Shown here: positions 27,725 to 39,191 of the stretch, piece by piece
Numbering within the stretch: the first letter of the stretch is position 1
Layout: the number at the start of each line of letters is the position of its first letter
Source of the DNA: Geothermobacter ehrlichii
Lineage (GTDB): Bacteria > Desulfobacterota > Desulfuromonadia > Desulfuromonadales > Geothermobacteraceae
Direction: 5' to 3'
Length of the DNA stretch: 64,000 nucleotides
Assembly: GCF_008124615.1 (NCBI RefSeq)
Contig: NZ_VNIB01000002.1
Span: 216,452-280,451 of the forward strand
The notes under the pieces: generated by a model
Databases searched by the model: none
What the model saw: the letters and a program-made list of their open reading frames with translations, nothing else
Told to the model about the DNA's origin: nothing
Made by a program: the position numbers and the translations under genes

Positions 27725-28466
27725 CGGCGGGGAAGGCAGCCGGCTGCTGCTCGATTCCGTCCCCCGTGCCGAAGAACGGATCGCCGTCGGGGCCTCGCTG
27801 CGGGCGGCCCTCGAAATCTGGCAGGCCCGGCCGGGGGAGATTTTCACCGCCCTCGATCCCGAGGGAACGGCGTGGCGGGTACGCTACGGCCTGGCCGACG
27901 CCGGACCCTTTCTCGTCCCTTTCGAGCAGCTGCCGCAGTCGCCCGAAAGCCCGCTCAGAATCGACCTCTACCAGGCGCTGCCGGAGCGGGAGCGGTTCGA
28001 GCTGGTTCTCGAAAAGGCAACCGAACTCGGCGTCGGCAGGATCGTACCCTTCGAGTCGTGCCGGTCGATTACTCTGGAACAGCGGGACGCCCGGCAGAAA
28101 AAGTCGCATCGCTGGCCGCATGTGCTGCTGCGGGCGGCCCGACAGTGCCGCCGCGCCGAACTGCCCTGCCTGACCGCGGTCACCGGCTGGGACCAGGTGC
28201 TGTACCAGGCCCACCAGGCCGATCTCGCCCTTCTGCTTTACGAAAAGGAATGCGGCTGGCGGCTGGGCGAGATCCTGCGCGACGAACGGCCGCGCCGGGT
28301 CGCCCTGATCATCGGTCCGGAGGGCGGCTTTACTCCCGAAGAGGTGGAAGAGGCCAGGCAGCTGGGGATCGTGCCCGTTTCCCTTGGCCCCCGGCTGTTG
28401 CGCACGGAGACCGCCGCCATGGCGGCCATCGCCGCGGTGCAGGCCCGGCTTGGAGATCTCGGATGA
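27702..28466 (+). CDS. rsmE: 16S rRNA (uracil1498-N3)-methyltransferase
   Basis: The 254-residue protein is a SPOUT methyltransferase of the RsmE family. It modifies U1498 of 16S rRNA with S-adenosylmethionine. The knot motifs are present near the C-terminus: ALIIGPEGGFTPEEVEEA, then LGPRLLRTETAAMAAIAAVQ. A strong GGAGG six bases before a TTG at 27702 makes this the best start. The in-frame ATG at 27630 would lie deep in holC and lacks a ribosome site. The N-terminus is slightly shorter than usual. The stop overlaps the start of trmJ (ATGA). Confidence 0.9.
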   Translation: MSLRCLNDGGEGSRLLLDSVPRAEERIAVGASLRAALEIWQARPGEIFTALDPEGTAWRVRYGLADAGPFLVPFEQLPQSPESPLRIDLYQALPERERFELVLEKATELGVGRIVPFESCRSITLEQRDARQKKSHRWPHVLLRAARQCRRAELPCLTAVTGWDQVLYQAHQADLALLLYEKECGWRLGEILRDERPRRVALIIGPEGGFTPEEVEEARQLGIVPVSLGPRLLRTETAAMAAIAAVQARLGDLG

Positions 28467-29221
28467 ACGACATGACATCACTCGACCACATCGCCGTCGT
28501 TCTGGTGGAGCCCAAGGGGGCCCTGAATATCGGATCGGTCTGCCGGGTCATGGCCAACTTCGGTCTGGGCCGGCTGCGGCTGGTCAATCCCCAGGCCGAC
28601 CATCTTTCCGATCCGGCCCGAAAAATGGCGGTCAAGGCCTCCTTTCTGCTCGAAAGCGCCGAATGTTTCGACTCGCTGGAGGCGGCCCTGGCCGACTGCA
28701 GCCTCAGTATCGGCACCACGAGAAGGTTCGGCAAATACAGGGAGAATCTGCTGCATCCCGAGCAGGCCGCCGGTCTCTGTCTCGAGCAGGCTCCCGGCGG
28801 CCGGGTCGGGCTGGTGTTCGGACGAGAGGATCACGGCCTTTTCAACGAAGAACTTGACCTCTGCCAGCGCCTGATGACCATTCCGACCTGCGGGCCGGTC
28901 AAGTCGATGAACCTTGCCCAGGCGGTGGCCGTGACGCTGTATGAAGCATCCCGGGCCCGGGCGAGGGCGGCCGGGCTCGCCGCCGGCGGCAGAAAACTGG
29001 CGGCGAACGAAGAGCTGGAACAGATGTACGCCCACATGCGGCGGACCCTGCTCGACATCGATTTTCTCGACCGGCAGAACCCGGACCACATCCTACGCGC
29101 CCTGCGGCAGATCTTCGGCCGGGCCGGGCTCTCTTCGCGGGAGGTGCGGATTCTTCGGGGGCTGATGAGCCGGATCGACTGGGTCGAGGGTGAACGGAGA
29201 AAACTGCACAAGGGGGCCTGA
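28463..29221 (+). CDS. trmJ: tRNA (cytidine/uridine-2'-O-)-methyltransferase TrmJ
   Basis: The 252-residue protein is a SPOUT-class RNA 2'-O-methyltransferase. It shows the family motifs VVLVEPKGALNIGSVCRVMA (motif 1, about residues 12-31), VFGREDHGLFNEEL (about 117) and PTCGPVKSMNLAQAVAVTLY (motif 3, about 138). The C-terminal 80 residues form the extra helical domain that separates TrmJ from TrmH-like members. The predicted target is position 32 of several tRNAs. It starts inside the rsmE stop, so these two methylases are translationally coupled. A TrmJ assignment is more likely than other SpoU family members but is not proven. Confidence 0.88.
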   Translation: MNDMTSLDHIAVVLVEPKGALNIGSVCRVMANFGLGRLRLVNPQADHLSDPARKMAVKASFLLESAECFDSLEAALADCSLSIGTTRRFGKYRENLLHPEQAAGLCLEQAPGGRVGLVFGREDHGLFNEELDLCQRLMTIPTCGPVKSMNLAQAVAVTLYEASRARARAAGLAAGGRKLAANEELEQMYAHMRRTLLDIDFLDRQNPDHILRALRQIFGRAGLSSREVRILRGLMSRIDWVEGERRKLHKGA

Positions 29222-29229
29222 ACAGAACC

Positions 29230-29628
29230 ATGCACGGAAATCTGGGTGAACCTTTCCGGGTGGAGCCGATCGGCGACGGATTCAGTCTGCGGTTCTACGA
29301 CCGCTCGAACCGCTACTACGGCGACTACCACCGGATCAGGGTGGTTGTGCGCATGGAGATACCGGTCCGCCGGGAATTCTTTCTCGACGAGCGCGATCCC
29401 GACCGCGCCTGTGACCGGGCCCGGCGCTGGCTGGGCGACGTTGTCTGCTTCGAAAAGAGCCTCGAGCGGATGGGCGTTCCCGGTTCACAGGTCGCATCGG
29501 TGCGCGACGAGCTGGTCGCGTCCTTCCTTGCCACCGCCGCCGGCTACATGAACAAGCCGGATTTCCCCGGAAAATTCGTCCGCAAGAGCGTGCAGGAACG
29601 ACAGAAGGGTCCGCGGCCGGTCGCCTGA
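29230..29628 (+). CDS. Conserved hypothetical protein between trmJ and rlmD
   Basis: I do not recognise a named domain in this 132-residue protein. It begins MHGNLGEPFRVEPIGDGFSL and contains RYYGDYHRIRVVVRMEIPV, a beta-rich N-terminal half, and a helical C-terminal half ending in basic residues (FVRKSVQERQKGPR). It has no signal peptide or membrane segment. It lies 8 bases after trmJ and its stop overlaps the start of rlmD by one base, so it belongs to the RNA-methyltransferase operon. A role in RNA modification is only suggested by position. Confidence 0.7.
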   Translation: MHGNLGEPFRVEPIGDGFSLRFYDRSNRYYGDYHRIRVVVRMEIPVRREFFLDERDPDRACDRARRWLGDVVCFEKSLERMGVPGSQVASVRDELVASFLATAAGYMNKPDFPGKFVRKSVQERQKGPRPVA

Positions 29629-30905
29629 TGGAGATCGTCATCGACAGCCTCGCCTATGGCGGCGACGGGGTTGGCCGCTACGAAGGGCAGGCGGTGTTCG
29701 TTCCCTTCACCCTGCCGGGCGATGTCGTCCGCTGCCGGGTCGTGCAGCGGAAGAAGCGTTATCTGCGGGCCGAGGCGGTCGCCTGGCTGCAGCGCGGCCC
29801 AGGCTACAGCGCGCCTCCCTGTCCGGTTTTCGGTCGCTGCGGCGGCTGCCAGTGGCAGCATATCGCCTATCCCGAGCAGGTCACCTTCAAGGACCGGCTG
29901 TTCCGCCAGATCCTGCAGCGTGAACTGCGGCGCGACGATCTGCCGGTCGAGCCGGCGGTCGCTGCGCCTTCGGCCTGGCGCTATCGCCACCGCGTGCAGT
30001 ACAAGTGTCATTTCGTCCCGCAAGGCTGCCAGATCGGCTTCTACGGCCGGGGAAGCCATTTCGTCCATGACGTGGCGAGCTGCAGGATCGCCGCTTCGGC
30101 CGCCGATGCCGTTCATGCCTGGCTGCGTACGGTCATCGAACGTTTTCCCCGTCCGGACAGGATTCCGCAGGTCGACGTCGCCGTCGGCGACCGGGGTGCG
30201 CCGACCGTCATCCTGCACCTGCTGGCCGGCCAGCAGGTGCCGCCGGCCGTTGTCGCCTCGGCCCGCGACCGGGGATTCGGTCTCTGGCTGCAGCGGGGCC
30301 GGAAGGCCACGTTGCGACCGGTTGCGGCCGGAGAGGTTCCGGCCATTGTCGTCGACGAGCCGCCGCTGGTGCTGGAAACGGTTGTCGGCGGTTTCTTTCA
30401 GGTCAATCTCGAGCAGAACCGACATCTGGTGCGCACGGTGATCGACTACTGCGATTTGCGGGGGGACGAATCGGTGCTCGACCTTTTCTGCGGGGTCGGC
30501 AACCTGACGCTGCCGCTGGCGCGGAGATGCCGGGAGGCGACAGGGGTCGAGGATTTCGCTCCGTCGGTCGAAAAGGCCGTGGAGAACGCCCGCCGCAACG
30601 GGATATCGAACGCGCGTTTCATCGCCCGCGACGCCGGCCGTCATGTAGCCTCCCTCGACCGGGCGCCCGACGTGGTGGTTCTCGATCCGCCGCGCGCCGG
30701 AGCCATCGACTGCATCAGGGCGCTGCTGCGCCTCCGGCCGCGCCGCATCGTCTATGTTTCCTGCGATCCGACCACCCTGGCGCGCGACCTCGCGCCCCTG
30801 CTGGGGCAGGGTTACCGGCTGCGCCGGGCTGTCTGTCTCGACCTGTTTCCGCAGACCTATCATTTCGAGAGCGTCTGCCAGCTGACGGACCAGGCTGCCG
30901 AATAA
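29628..30905 (+). CDS. rlmD: 23S rRNA (uracil1939-C5)-methyltransferase (RumA family)
   Basis: The 425-residue protein has a TRAM RNA-binding domain at the N-terminus (about 1-58) and an iron-sulfur cysteine group CPVFGRCGGCQWQH near residues 64-77. A class I methyltransferase domain follows with VLDLFCGVGNLTLPLA near 283, VVLDPPRAGAIDC near 346 and the nucleophile Cys in VYVSCDPTTLARDL near 377. All catalytic features of the RumA/RlmD class are present. The closest alternatives in this class (RlmC, TrmA) lack this exact arrangement, but the precise target uridine cannot be read from sequence. Translation is coupled to the upstream gene. Confidence 0.88.
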   Translation: MEIVIDSLAYGGDGVGRYEGQAVFVPFTLPGDVVRCRVVQRKKRYLRAEAVAWLQRGPGYSAPPCPVFGRCGGCQWQHIAYPEQVTFKDRLFRQILQRELRRDDLPVEPAVAAPSAWRYRHRVQYKCHFVPQGCQIGFYGRGSHFVHDVASCRIAASAADAVHAWLRTVIERFPRPDRIPQVDVAVGDRGAPTVILHLLAGQQVPPAVVASARDRGFGLWLQRGRKATLRPVAAGEVPAIVVDEPPLVLETVVGGFFQVNLEQNRHLVRTVIDYCDLRGDESVLDLFCGVGNLTLPLARRCREATGVEDFAPSVEKAVENARRNGISNARFIARDAGRHVASLDRAPDVVVLDPPRAGAIDCIRALLRLRPRRIVYVSCDPTTLARDLAPLLGQGYRLRRAVCLDLFPQTYHFESVCQLTDQAAE

Positions 30906-30969
30906 AACGGGGCGGACGTTTCCGGCTGCGGCTGCGCGCCGCAGCCGTGGGGCTGGTCGCCGTTTTTTC

Positions 30970-30998
30970 TTGCAATCCTGCGCGCGGCGTGCTAGAAA
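30970..30998 (+). promoter_or_regulatory. Probable promoter of the rimP-nusA-infB operon
   Basis: TTGCAA (30970-30975) and TAGAAA (30993-30998) are 17 bases apart. They lie after rlmD and just upstream of a leader hairpin and rimP. Confidence 0.45.
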
Positions 30999-31021
30999 AT
31001 GCCTGTTTAAACGTTCACTAG

Positions 31022-31049
31022 AAAAGTGAGCTTCCGGCTCGCTTTTTTT
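31022..31049 (+). terminator. Terminator-like hairpin in the rimP leader
   Basis: A nine-base-pair stem (AAAGTGAGC with GCTCGCTTT, one G-T pair) has a 5-base loop and is followed by T, giving seven T in a row. It lies between the probable promoter at 30970-30998 and the rimP start at 31065. It is either the rlmD operon terminator or an attenuator of the nusA operon. Confidence 0.65.
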
Positions 31050-31064
31050 ATTTTGGGAAAGAAC

Positions 31065-31556
31065 ATGGTGCAGGGGACGTTGATCGAGGAGCGTATCGTC
31101 GCGCTGATCTCGCCGATCGTCGAGGATTTCGGTCTGGAACTGGTCGAGGTCGAATATCGGCGGGAGGGGTCTAGCTGGGTCCTGCGGATCTTCATCGACA
31201 AGGATGGCGGTGTGACCCTGGACGACTGTGCCGATTTGAGCCGGGAAATCGACCCGGTCATCGAGACCGAGGATATCATTCCGCACGCCTATCGTCTCGA
31301 GGTTTCCTCACCCGGTCTCGACCGCCCCCTGAAGAAGCCGGCGGATTTCATCCGCTTTCGGGATGAGTGGATCAAGGTGAAGACCTACGAGCGGCTCGAT
31401 CCCGACGGCAGGGGGCACGAAAGGAAGACCTTCGTCGGCATTCTGAAGGAAGCCGACGAAGAGCGGTTTCGCATCGAATTCCAGGACAAGCGGGGCGGCG
31501 AGGCGGTCTTCACCTACGACCAGGTCGCCGGCGCCAATCTCGACCCGCAGTTTTAG
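31065..31556 (+). CDS. rimP: Ribosome maturation factor RimP
   Basis: The 163-residue protein has the two RimP domains. The N-terminal one carries IVEDFGLELVEVEYRREGSS and the conserved LRIFIDKDGGVTLDDCADLS. The C-terminal SH3-like part contains LEVSSPGLDRPLK. RimP assists late assembly of the 30S subunit. The ATG at 31065 is preceded by GGGAAAGAAC, whereas an in-frame start at 31026 would lie inside the terminator-like hairpin. It is the first gene of the classic rimP-nusA-infB order. Confidence 0.95.
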   Translation: MVQGTLIEERIVALISPIVEDFGLELVEVEYRREGSSWVLRIFIDKDGGVTLDDCADLSREIDPVIETEDIIPHAYRLEVSSPGLDRPLKKPADFIRFRDEWIKVKTYERLDPDGRGHERKTFVGILKEADEERFRIEFQDKRGGEAVFTYDQVAGANLDPQF

Positions 31557-31601
31557 AGCATAAATATCACGTTGCAACCCGCCAGGGTGCAGGGGGAATT
31601 G

Positions 31602-32924
31602 ATGGAGCAGAACCTGAATCAGATCATCGACCAGGTCGTCAAGGACAAGGGTATCGATCGGGCCGTCCTGATCGAAGCGCTCGAGGCGGCCATCCTTTCC
31701 GCGGCCAACAAGAAGTATCGCAACACCCGGGACCTCGAGGCTCACTACAACGAGGAGCTTGGTGAGGTCGAGCTTTTCGAGTTCGTGACGGTCGTCGAGG
31801 AAGTCGAGGATTCCTACAAGGAGATCGACCTCGAGGAGGCGCGCGAGATCGACCCCGAAGTCGAGGTCGGCGACTCGCTGGGGATGAAGATGGACGCTTC
31901 CGGCTTCAGCCGCATCGCCGCCCAGACGGCCAAGCAGGTCATCATCCAGAAGGTCCGCGAGGCCGAACGGGAAGGGATCTACAACGAGTTCAAGGACCGT
32001 GTCGGCGAGCTGGTCAACGGCATTGTCCGCCGCTACGAGCGCGGCGATCTGATCGTCGACCTCGGCAAGGCCGAGGCGCTGCTGCCGCACCGGGAGCAGG
32101 TGCCGCGGGAAAACTACCGCCAGGGCGATCGTGTCCGGGCCTATGTCATCGACGTCCGCATGGCCACCAAGGGGCCGCAGATCATCCTGTCGCGGACCGC
32201 TCCGGGGCTGGTCGAGGCCCTGTTCCGCACCGAGGTGCCGGAGATCAGCGAGGGGATCGTCGAGATCGTCGGCGTCGCCCGCGAGCCCGGCAGCCGGTCC
32301 AAGATCGCCGTTGTTTCGCACGACCCCGACGTCGATCCGGTGGGTGCCTGTGTCGGCATGCGGGGCTCCAGGGTGCAGAATGTGGTTTCGGAGCTGCGTG
32401 GCGAGAAGATCGACATCATTCCGTGGACGCCCGATGTCGCCCGTTTCGCCTGCGCCGCGCTGTCGCCGGCGGAAGTGACGCGCGTCTATGTCGACAACGA
32501 GGAGAAGGCCCTGGAAGTGATCGTTCCCGACGACCAGCTGTCGCTGGCCATCGGCAAGAAGGGGCAGAACGTGCGGCTGGCGGCGCGCCTGACCGAGTGG
32601 AAGATCGACATCAAGAGCGAAACCGCCGCCGCCGAGGCCGAGGCCGAGGCCGAGGCCGAGCTGGAAGAGGAGCTGGAGGAGGACTACGCCGATGCCGATG
32701 TCGATGCGGCGGAGGGCGCCGGAGGCGAGCTGCCTGAATCTGTCGACGAGGAAACCGGCGGCGGCCTCGACCCCGAGGAGATGACCCGCGACCAGCTTTA
32801 CGAGCTGGCCAAGCAGTACCAGATTCCGGGGCGCAGCGGCATGAGCAAGGGGGAACTGATCGAGAGCTTGAGCGCGGCCGGCGCCTTTGACGCCGCCGAT
32901 GAGGCGGCGGGGGAAGAGGACTAG
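31602..32924 (+). CDS. nusA: Transcription termination/antitermination protein NusA with C-terminal Rho_N-like domain
   Basis: The 440-residue protein has the NusA N-terminal RNA polymerase-binding domain (about 1-125), an S1 domain (about 135-200) and two KH domains (about 205-340, with [20 protein letters not shown] and [16 protein letters not shown]). After the KH region comes a strongly acidic, low-complexity linker (about 342-385) of Ala-Glu repeats. It is followed by a 40-residue segment, [20 protein letters not shown] and on, which looks like the Rho N-terminal SAP-like fold. E. coli NusA instead carries two acidic repeat domains, and many NusA proteins end after KH2. The ATG at 31602 follows AGGGGG. 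Confidence 0.95.
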   Translation: MEQNLNQIIDQVVKDKGIDRAVLIEALEAAILSAANKKYRNTRDLEAHYNEELGEVELFEFVTVVEEVEDSYKEIDLEEAREIDPEVEVGDSLGMKMDASGFSRIAAQTAKQVIIQKVREAEREGIYNEFKDRVGELVNGIVRRYERGDLIVDLGKAEALLPHREQVPRENYRQGDRVRAYVIDVRMATKGPQIILSRTAPGLVEALFRTEVPEISEGIVEIVGVAREPGSRSKIAVVSHDPDVDPVGACVGMRGSRVQNVVSELRGEKIDIIPWTPDVARFACAALSPAEVTRVYVDNEEKALEVIVPDDQLSLAIGKKGQNVRLAARLTEWKIDIKSETAAAEAEAEAEAELEEELEEDYADADVDAAEGAGGELPESVDEETGGGLDPEEMTRDQLYELAKQYQIPGRSGMSKGELIESLSAAGAFDAADEAAGEED

Positions 32925-32929
32925 GATCG

Positions 32930-33522
32930 GTGGGCGTGCGGAGGCGGCCGCAGCGAACCTGTCTCGGATGTCGGGAGTCCTTCGATCAGGACAGGCTGAT
33001 CCGCCTGGTCGCCGCTCCCGACGACCGGCTGCTGGTCGATTACCGCGGTCGGCTGCCCGGACGCGGCGCCTATGTCTGTCCGAACGGGGAATGCATCGCC
33101 AGAGCGGTGGTTCCCGGTCGGCTTTCCCGGGCCTTTCGCCGGGAGGGGATCAGGGCCGACGCGCAGGACCTTCGGGAGCAGCTGGCCGGACAGATCCGGG
33201 ACAAGATATCCAGCCTGCTGGGCATGGCCCGCAAGGCGGGGCAGGTGGTGGTCGGCAGCAACCTGGTCACCGACAGTCTGGCCAGAGGGAACGATCTGGC
33301 GCTGGTTGTCATCGCCAGGGACATTTCTCCCGGCATCAGGGAGAAAGTTGAGCGGAAACGGGGAGAGGTCGGATTCTTCTATCCGGACTGGCTCGCCAAG
33401 GCCGACATCGGACGGATTCTCGGCCGGGCCGAGTGCAGCGTGATGGGGATCAGGCCGGGTTCGGTTGCAGATGCGCTTTCAAGAGAACTGAGCAGGTTCA
33501 ATACCATAGCAGGGGATAGTTG

Positions 33523-33523
<1 letters not shown>
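32930..33523 (+). CDS. YlxR (DUF448)-L7Ae fusion protein
   Basis: This 197-residue protein joins two RNA-binding modules that are separate genes in Bacillus (ylxR/rnpM and ylxQ). Residues 1 to about 80 are DUF448/YlxR, with [20 protein letters not shown] and [17 protein letters not shown]; the two CxxC-like groups suggest a metal site. Residues about 88-190 are L7Ae/L30e-like, with [20 protein letters not shown]. YlxR has been linked to RNase P and to transcription control near nusA. The start is GTG at 32930, and the stop overlaps the infB start codon, so translation is coupled. Confidence 0.88.
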
Positions 33524-36264
<2,741 letters not shown>

Positions 36265-36267
36265 TCG

Positions 36268-36555
36268 ATGCTTGTCGGTGTGCTGCAGCTCGACCTGAAT
36301 ATCTACCAGGTCGCCAGCCTCAAGGGGAAGAGGGCGGTGGTCAGAAAGATTCTGGGCCGCCTGCGCAACCGTTTCCCGGTGAGCGCCGCCGAAGTCGGCC
36401 TTTACGACAGCTGGCAGAGAGCCGCGCTCGGCTTCAGCGTCGTCGCCGTCGAGCGCGGCCAGATCGAAGCGCTTTTCGAAAAGATCGAGGCAGAGATCGA
36501 AGGGTCCGGCCTCGCCGACCTCGGCGAGCGCCGGGCCGAGATCCTGAGTTTCTAG
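36268..36555 (+). CDS. DUF503 family protein
   Basis: The 95-residue protein is a compact DUF503 member. It begins MLVGVLQLDLNIYQVASLKG and contains KRAVVRKILGRLRNRFPVSA, which is the family signature. DUF503 genes occur between infB and rbfA in many bacteria, including Bacillus ylxP. The family has a ferredoxin-like fold and no firm function; a link to ribosome biogenesis is inferred from position. It starts 3 bases after infB and ends 4 bases before rbfA. Confidence 0.88.
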   Translation: MLVGVLQLDLNIYQVASLKGKRAVVRKILGRLRNRFPVSAAEVGLYDSWQRAALGFSVVAVERGQIEALFEKIEAEIEGSGLADLGERRAEILSF

Positions 36556-36559
36556 ACGG

Positions 36560-36937
36560 ATGCCGAATTTGGAATATCATCGTTCACAGAGAGTTGCCGA
36601 AGTGCTGCACCAGGAGATTTCCCGGATGGTGCAGTTCGAGCTGAAGGACCCGCGACTGGGCTTTGTCACCATCACCGGTATCGATGTCACCACCGATGTC
36701 CAGTTCGCCCGCGTCTACTTCACCGTCGTCGGCGACGAAGACGCGCGCCGCGATTCGGCGGCGGCGCTGGAGCGCGCGGTCGGATTCATCCGCCGGCAAC
36801 TCGGCAAGCGCCTGCACATGCGAACCGTGCCCGAGTTGTCGTTCCGCTACGACCACTCGCTGGAAAGGGGAAACCGCATCGAGGAGCTGCTGCGTTCTCT
36901 GCGCGAGGAAGGGGCTGATGGTTCGGAAGATAGCTGA
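36560..36937 (+). CDS. rbfA: Ribosome-binding factor A
   Basis: The 125-residue protein shows the RbfA KH-like fold: RVAEVLHQEISRMVQFELKD at the N-terminus, then PRLGFVTITGIDVTTDVQFA, and the C-terminal LSFRYDHSLERGNRIEELL. It acts in 16S rRNA 5' end maturation and cold adaptation. Length is standard. Its end overlaps the following nrnA gene by 20 bases. Confidence 0.95.
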   Translation: MPNLEYHRSQRVAEVLHQEISRMVQFELKDPRLGFVTITGIDVTTDVQFARVYFTVVGDEDARRDSAAALERAVGFIRRQLGKRLHMRTVPELSFRYDHSLERGNRIEELLRSLREEGADGSEDS

Positions 36938-37874
36938 GCTGATCCGGGACAACCGGCGGTTTCTGGTCGCCGCTCACGGCAAGCCCGACGGCGACGCTCT
37001 GGCAGCCACCCTGGCCCTCGCCAACGCCCTGAAATCCATGGGCAAGGAGGTCGTCGCCTACAATCAGGACCATCCCCCCGTCGACCTGCAGTTTCTGCCG
37101 GGCTGCGACGCCCTGGTCACGACCCTGGAAGCCGGCAGCCGTTTTGATGTCGGCTTCATCCTCGACGCCGGCAGTCTCGACCGGGCCGGCAGCCATCTGA
37201 AGGAGCACTGCCGGCTGCTGGTCAATATCGATCATCATCCGTATTCGGAATCTTTCGGCGCCGTCAACTATGTCGACGTGCGGGCCTGCGCGACCGGGGT
37301 GCTGGTCTACCGGATTCTCGCCTTCATGAACTACACCTTCGATCTGCCGGTGGCCACCTGCGTCTATACCGCCATTCTTTCCGACACCGGTTCCTTCCGC
37401 TATTCGAACGCCGACCGGGAAGCTTTTGAGGTCGCCGGCAGGATGATCGAGCTCGGCGTCGACCCCTGGGAGATTTCTTCCCGGCTCTATGAAAGCCAGC
37501 CCGAGGAACGGCTCCATCTGCTCGGTATGGCGCTCGGCACTCTCGAAGTGTCGCCCTGCGGCCGGTACGCCTCGCTGACCGTAACCCTCGACATGTACCA
37601 GATGGCCGGAGCCTCGGCCGAACATACCGATCGCTTCGTCAACTATCCCCGGTCGATCGAGGGGGTCGAGGTCGCCCTGTTCTACCGCCAGGTCGACGAA
37701 AACCGGTTCAAGGTCGGTTTCCGCTCCCGCGGCCGCGTCGATGTCGGCGCCATTGCCCGTCAGCTTGGCGGCGGCGGTCATCACAATGCCGCCGGTGCTT
37801 TGGTCGACGGCTCCATCGACCTGGTCAAGCAGAAAGTCTCCCGCCTTCTGACTCCGGTTCTCGCTGCACTCTGA
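36918..37874 (+). CDS. nrnA: DHH-DHHA1 family phosphoesterase (NrnA-like oligoribonuclease/pAp phosphatase)
   Basis: The 318-residue protein has the DHH motifs in order: AHGKPDGDALAATLAL (motif I-II, about residues 19-34), FILDAG near 80, VNIDHHPYSESFGAVN (DHH, about 105) and the DHHA1 tail GGGGHHNAAGALVDG near 285. NrnA enzymes degrade nano-RNAs and dephosphorylate pAp. The gene position between rbfA and truB is shared with many bacteria. The ATG at 36918, inside the end of rbfA, follows AAGGGG. The one-base overlap with truB (TGATG) implies coupling. Confidence 0.9.
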   Translation: MVRKIAELIRDNRRFLVAAHGKPDGDALAATLALANALKSMGKEVVAYNQDHPPVDLQFLPGCDALVTTLEAGSRFDVGFILDAGSLDRAGSHLKEHCRLLVNIDHHPYSESFGAVNYVDVRACATGVLVYRILAFMNYTFDLPVATCVYTAILSDTGSFRYSNADREAFEVAGRMIELGVDPWEISSRLYESQPEERLHLLGMALGTLEVSPCGRYASLTVTLDMYQMAGASAEHTDRFVNYPRSIEGVEVALFYRQVDENRFKVGFRSRGRVDVGAIARQLGGGGHHNAAGALVDGSIDLVKQKVSRLLTPVLAAL

Positions 37875-38785
37875 TGGACGGGCTGCTGCTGATCGACAAA
37901 CCCGAAGGCGTCAGCTCCTTCGACGTCATCCGTCGTGTGCGCCGCATCGCCGGCGTCAAAAGGGTGGGGCACGGGGGCACGCTTGATCCCTTCGCCAGCG
38001 GACTGCTGACCGTCGCTCTTGGCAGCGCGACCCGGTTGCTCGAGTACCTGCTCGGCGAGGACAAGATCTACCGGGCCACCATGCGGCTCGGTCAGCAGAC
38101 TGACACCCAGGATCTGACCGGCCGGATCGTCTGCGAAACCAGGCCCGACGAAGAGGTCATTGCCCGGCTCGAGGAGGTGCTGCCCCGTTTCGTCGGCGAG
38201 ATCGAGCAGACGCCGCCGATGTACTCGGCGCTCAAGAAGGACGGCGTACCGCTCTACAAGCTGGCGCGCCGGGGCGAGGAAGTCGATCGCCGGCCGCGCC
38301 GGGTGCAGATCCATGCGTTGCGTCTCGGGGCTGTTCAGGGGTACGATGTCAGCTTCGAAGTGCACTGCTCCAAGGGAACCTACGTTCGGACCCTGGCGCA
38401 CGACATCGGCCAGGCCCTCGGCTGCGGAGCGCACCTGAGGACCCTGCGCCGGTTGGCCGCCGGCGCCTTTCATGTCGACGCCGCCCTGCGGTTCGACGAG
38501 CTCGAGACGATGGACCGGGAGCGACTGCGTCGCCAGCTTCATTCCCCCCTGCAGGCGATGGCCGGTTATCCCGTCGCCCGGCTCGACGATGAGGGTTTTC
38601 GCCATGTCTGCAACGGCCGGCTTCCAGCTCCCGGCCAGATCGTCCTGCCCGAGTCGCTGTCATCGCCGGCCACCGTCTGTCTGGCCTACGGGGACCGGCT
38701 GGCCGCCGTGGCGGAATACCGCTGCGTCGACGACGGAAACAACGGTTGCCGACTGCGGCTGCGAAAGGTTTTCAGTGCCCCTTAA
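37874..38785 (+). CDS. truB: tRNA pseudouridine55 synthase
   Basis: The 303-residue protein carries the TruB catalytic segment [20 protein letters not shown], with the nucleophile Asp near residue 38. Flanking signatures are the N-terminal [15 protein letters not shown] and later [20 protein letters not shown] and [15 protein letters not shown]. It makes pseudouridine at position 55 in the T loop of tRNAs. The extra C-terminal about 70 residues form a PUA-like domain. Start codon overlaps the nrnA stop. Confidence 0.95.
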   Translation: MDGLLLIDKPEGVSSFDVIRRVRRIAGVKRVGHGGTLDPFASGLLTVALGSATRLLEYLLGEDKIYRATMRLGQQTDTQDLTGRIVCETRPDEEVIARLEEVLPRFVGEIEQTPPMYSALKKDGVPLYKLARRGEEVDRRPRRVQIHALRLGAVQGYDVSFEVHCSKGTYVRTLAHDIGQALGCGAHLRTLRRLAAGAFHVDAALRFDELETMDRERLRRQLHSPLQAMAGYPVARLDDEGFRHVCNGRLPAPGQIVLPESLSSPATVCLAYGDRLAAVAEYRCVDDGNNGCRLRLRKVFSAP

Positions 38786-38789
38786 CTGC

Positions 38790-38818
38790 TTTACAGGGTA
38801 GGGGTTTTGTGATAAAAG
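38790..38818 (+). promoter_or_regulatory. Probable promoter of rpsO
   Basis: TTTACA (38790-38795) and TAAAAG (38813-38818) are separated by 17 bases, immediately after the truB stop and 65 bases before rpsO. A separate promoter for rpsO-pnp would match the situation in other bacteria. Confidence 0.5.
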
Positions 38819-38883
38819 TCCCGATGTTTCGGCGCCGCATGACCGGGCGTCCCAATCAAAACCAAGTCAAAGGAGGTGGCAAG

Positions 38884-39150
38884 GTGCTCGCCACGGAACA
38901 GAAACAGAACATTATCGCCAAATTCCAGAAGCATGAAGGGGATACCGGTTCACCGGAAGTTCAGATCGCCCTTCTTTCGGAACGGATCAACTACCTGACC
39001 GAACACTTTCGCACCCACAAGAAGGATCACCATTCCCGTCGTGGTCTGCTGAAGATCGTCGGTCAGCGCAGACGCCTGCTCGACTATCTCAAGCGCAAAG
39101 ACGTCGAGCGGTACCGCGCAATCATCAAGGAACTCGGCATCCGTCGTTAA
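38884..39150 (+). CDS. rpsO: 30S ribosomal protein S15
   Basis: The 88-residue protein has the full S15 pattern: [20 protein letters not shown], then the RNA-binding [20 protein letters not shown] and the end [17 protein letters not shown]. It is a primary 16S rRNA binder. The start is GTG at 38884, chosen because an AAAGGAGGTGG Shine-Dalgarno site precedes it and the family N-terminus begins there. Longer readings upstream run through the promoter region. The gene is followed by a leader hairpin and then pnp, the common bacterial order. Confidence 0.95.
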   Translation: MLATEQKQNIIAKFQKHEGDTGSPEVQIALLSERINYLTEHFRTHKKDHHSRRGLLKIVGQRRRLLDYLKRKDVERYRAIIKELGIRR

Positions 39151-39152
39151 GC

Positions 39153-39191
39153 GGGCAGCAGGTTCTTCGTCTGGACGAAGGGCGGCTGCCC
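39153..39191 (+). promoter_or_regulatory. Long hairpin between rpsO and pnp (possible RNase III/PNPase control site)
   Basis: GGGCAGC (39153-39159) pairs with GCTGCCC (39185-39191). Inside it, CTTCGTC pairs with GACGAAG with a minimal loop. No T-run follows directly, so it is not a clear terminator. In E. coli a stem in the pnp leader is cut by RNase III and then used by PNPase to limit its own synthesis, which this arrangement resembles. Confidence 0.45.

Noticed and set aside
27872..28462. Long in-frame N-terminal extension of trmJ
   Set aside because: It lies wholly within rsmE in another frame and is not homologous to the TrmJ family, so the ATG at 28463 is used.
31572..31602. Longer nusA start at 31572
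   Set aside because: The extra ten residues are not homologous, and the strong ribosome site AGGGGG points to 31602.
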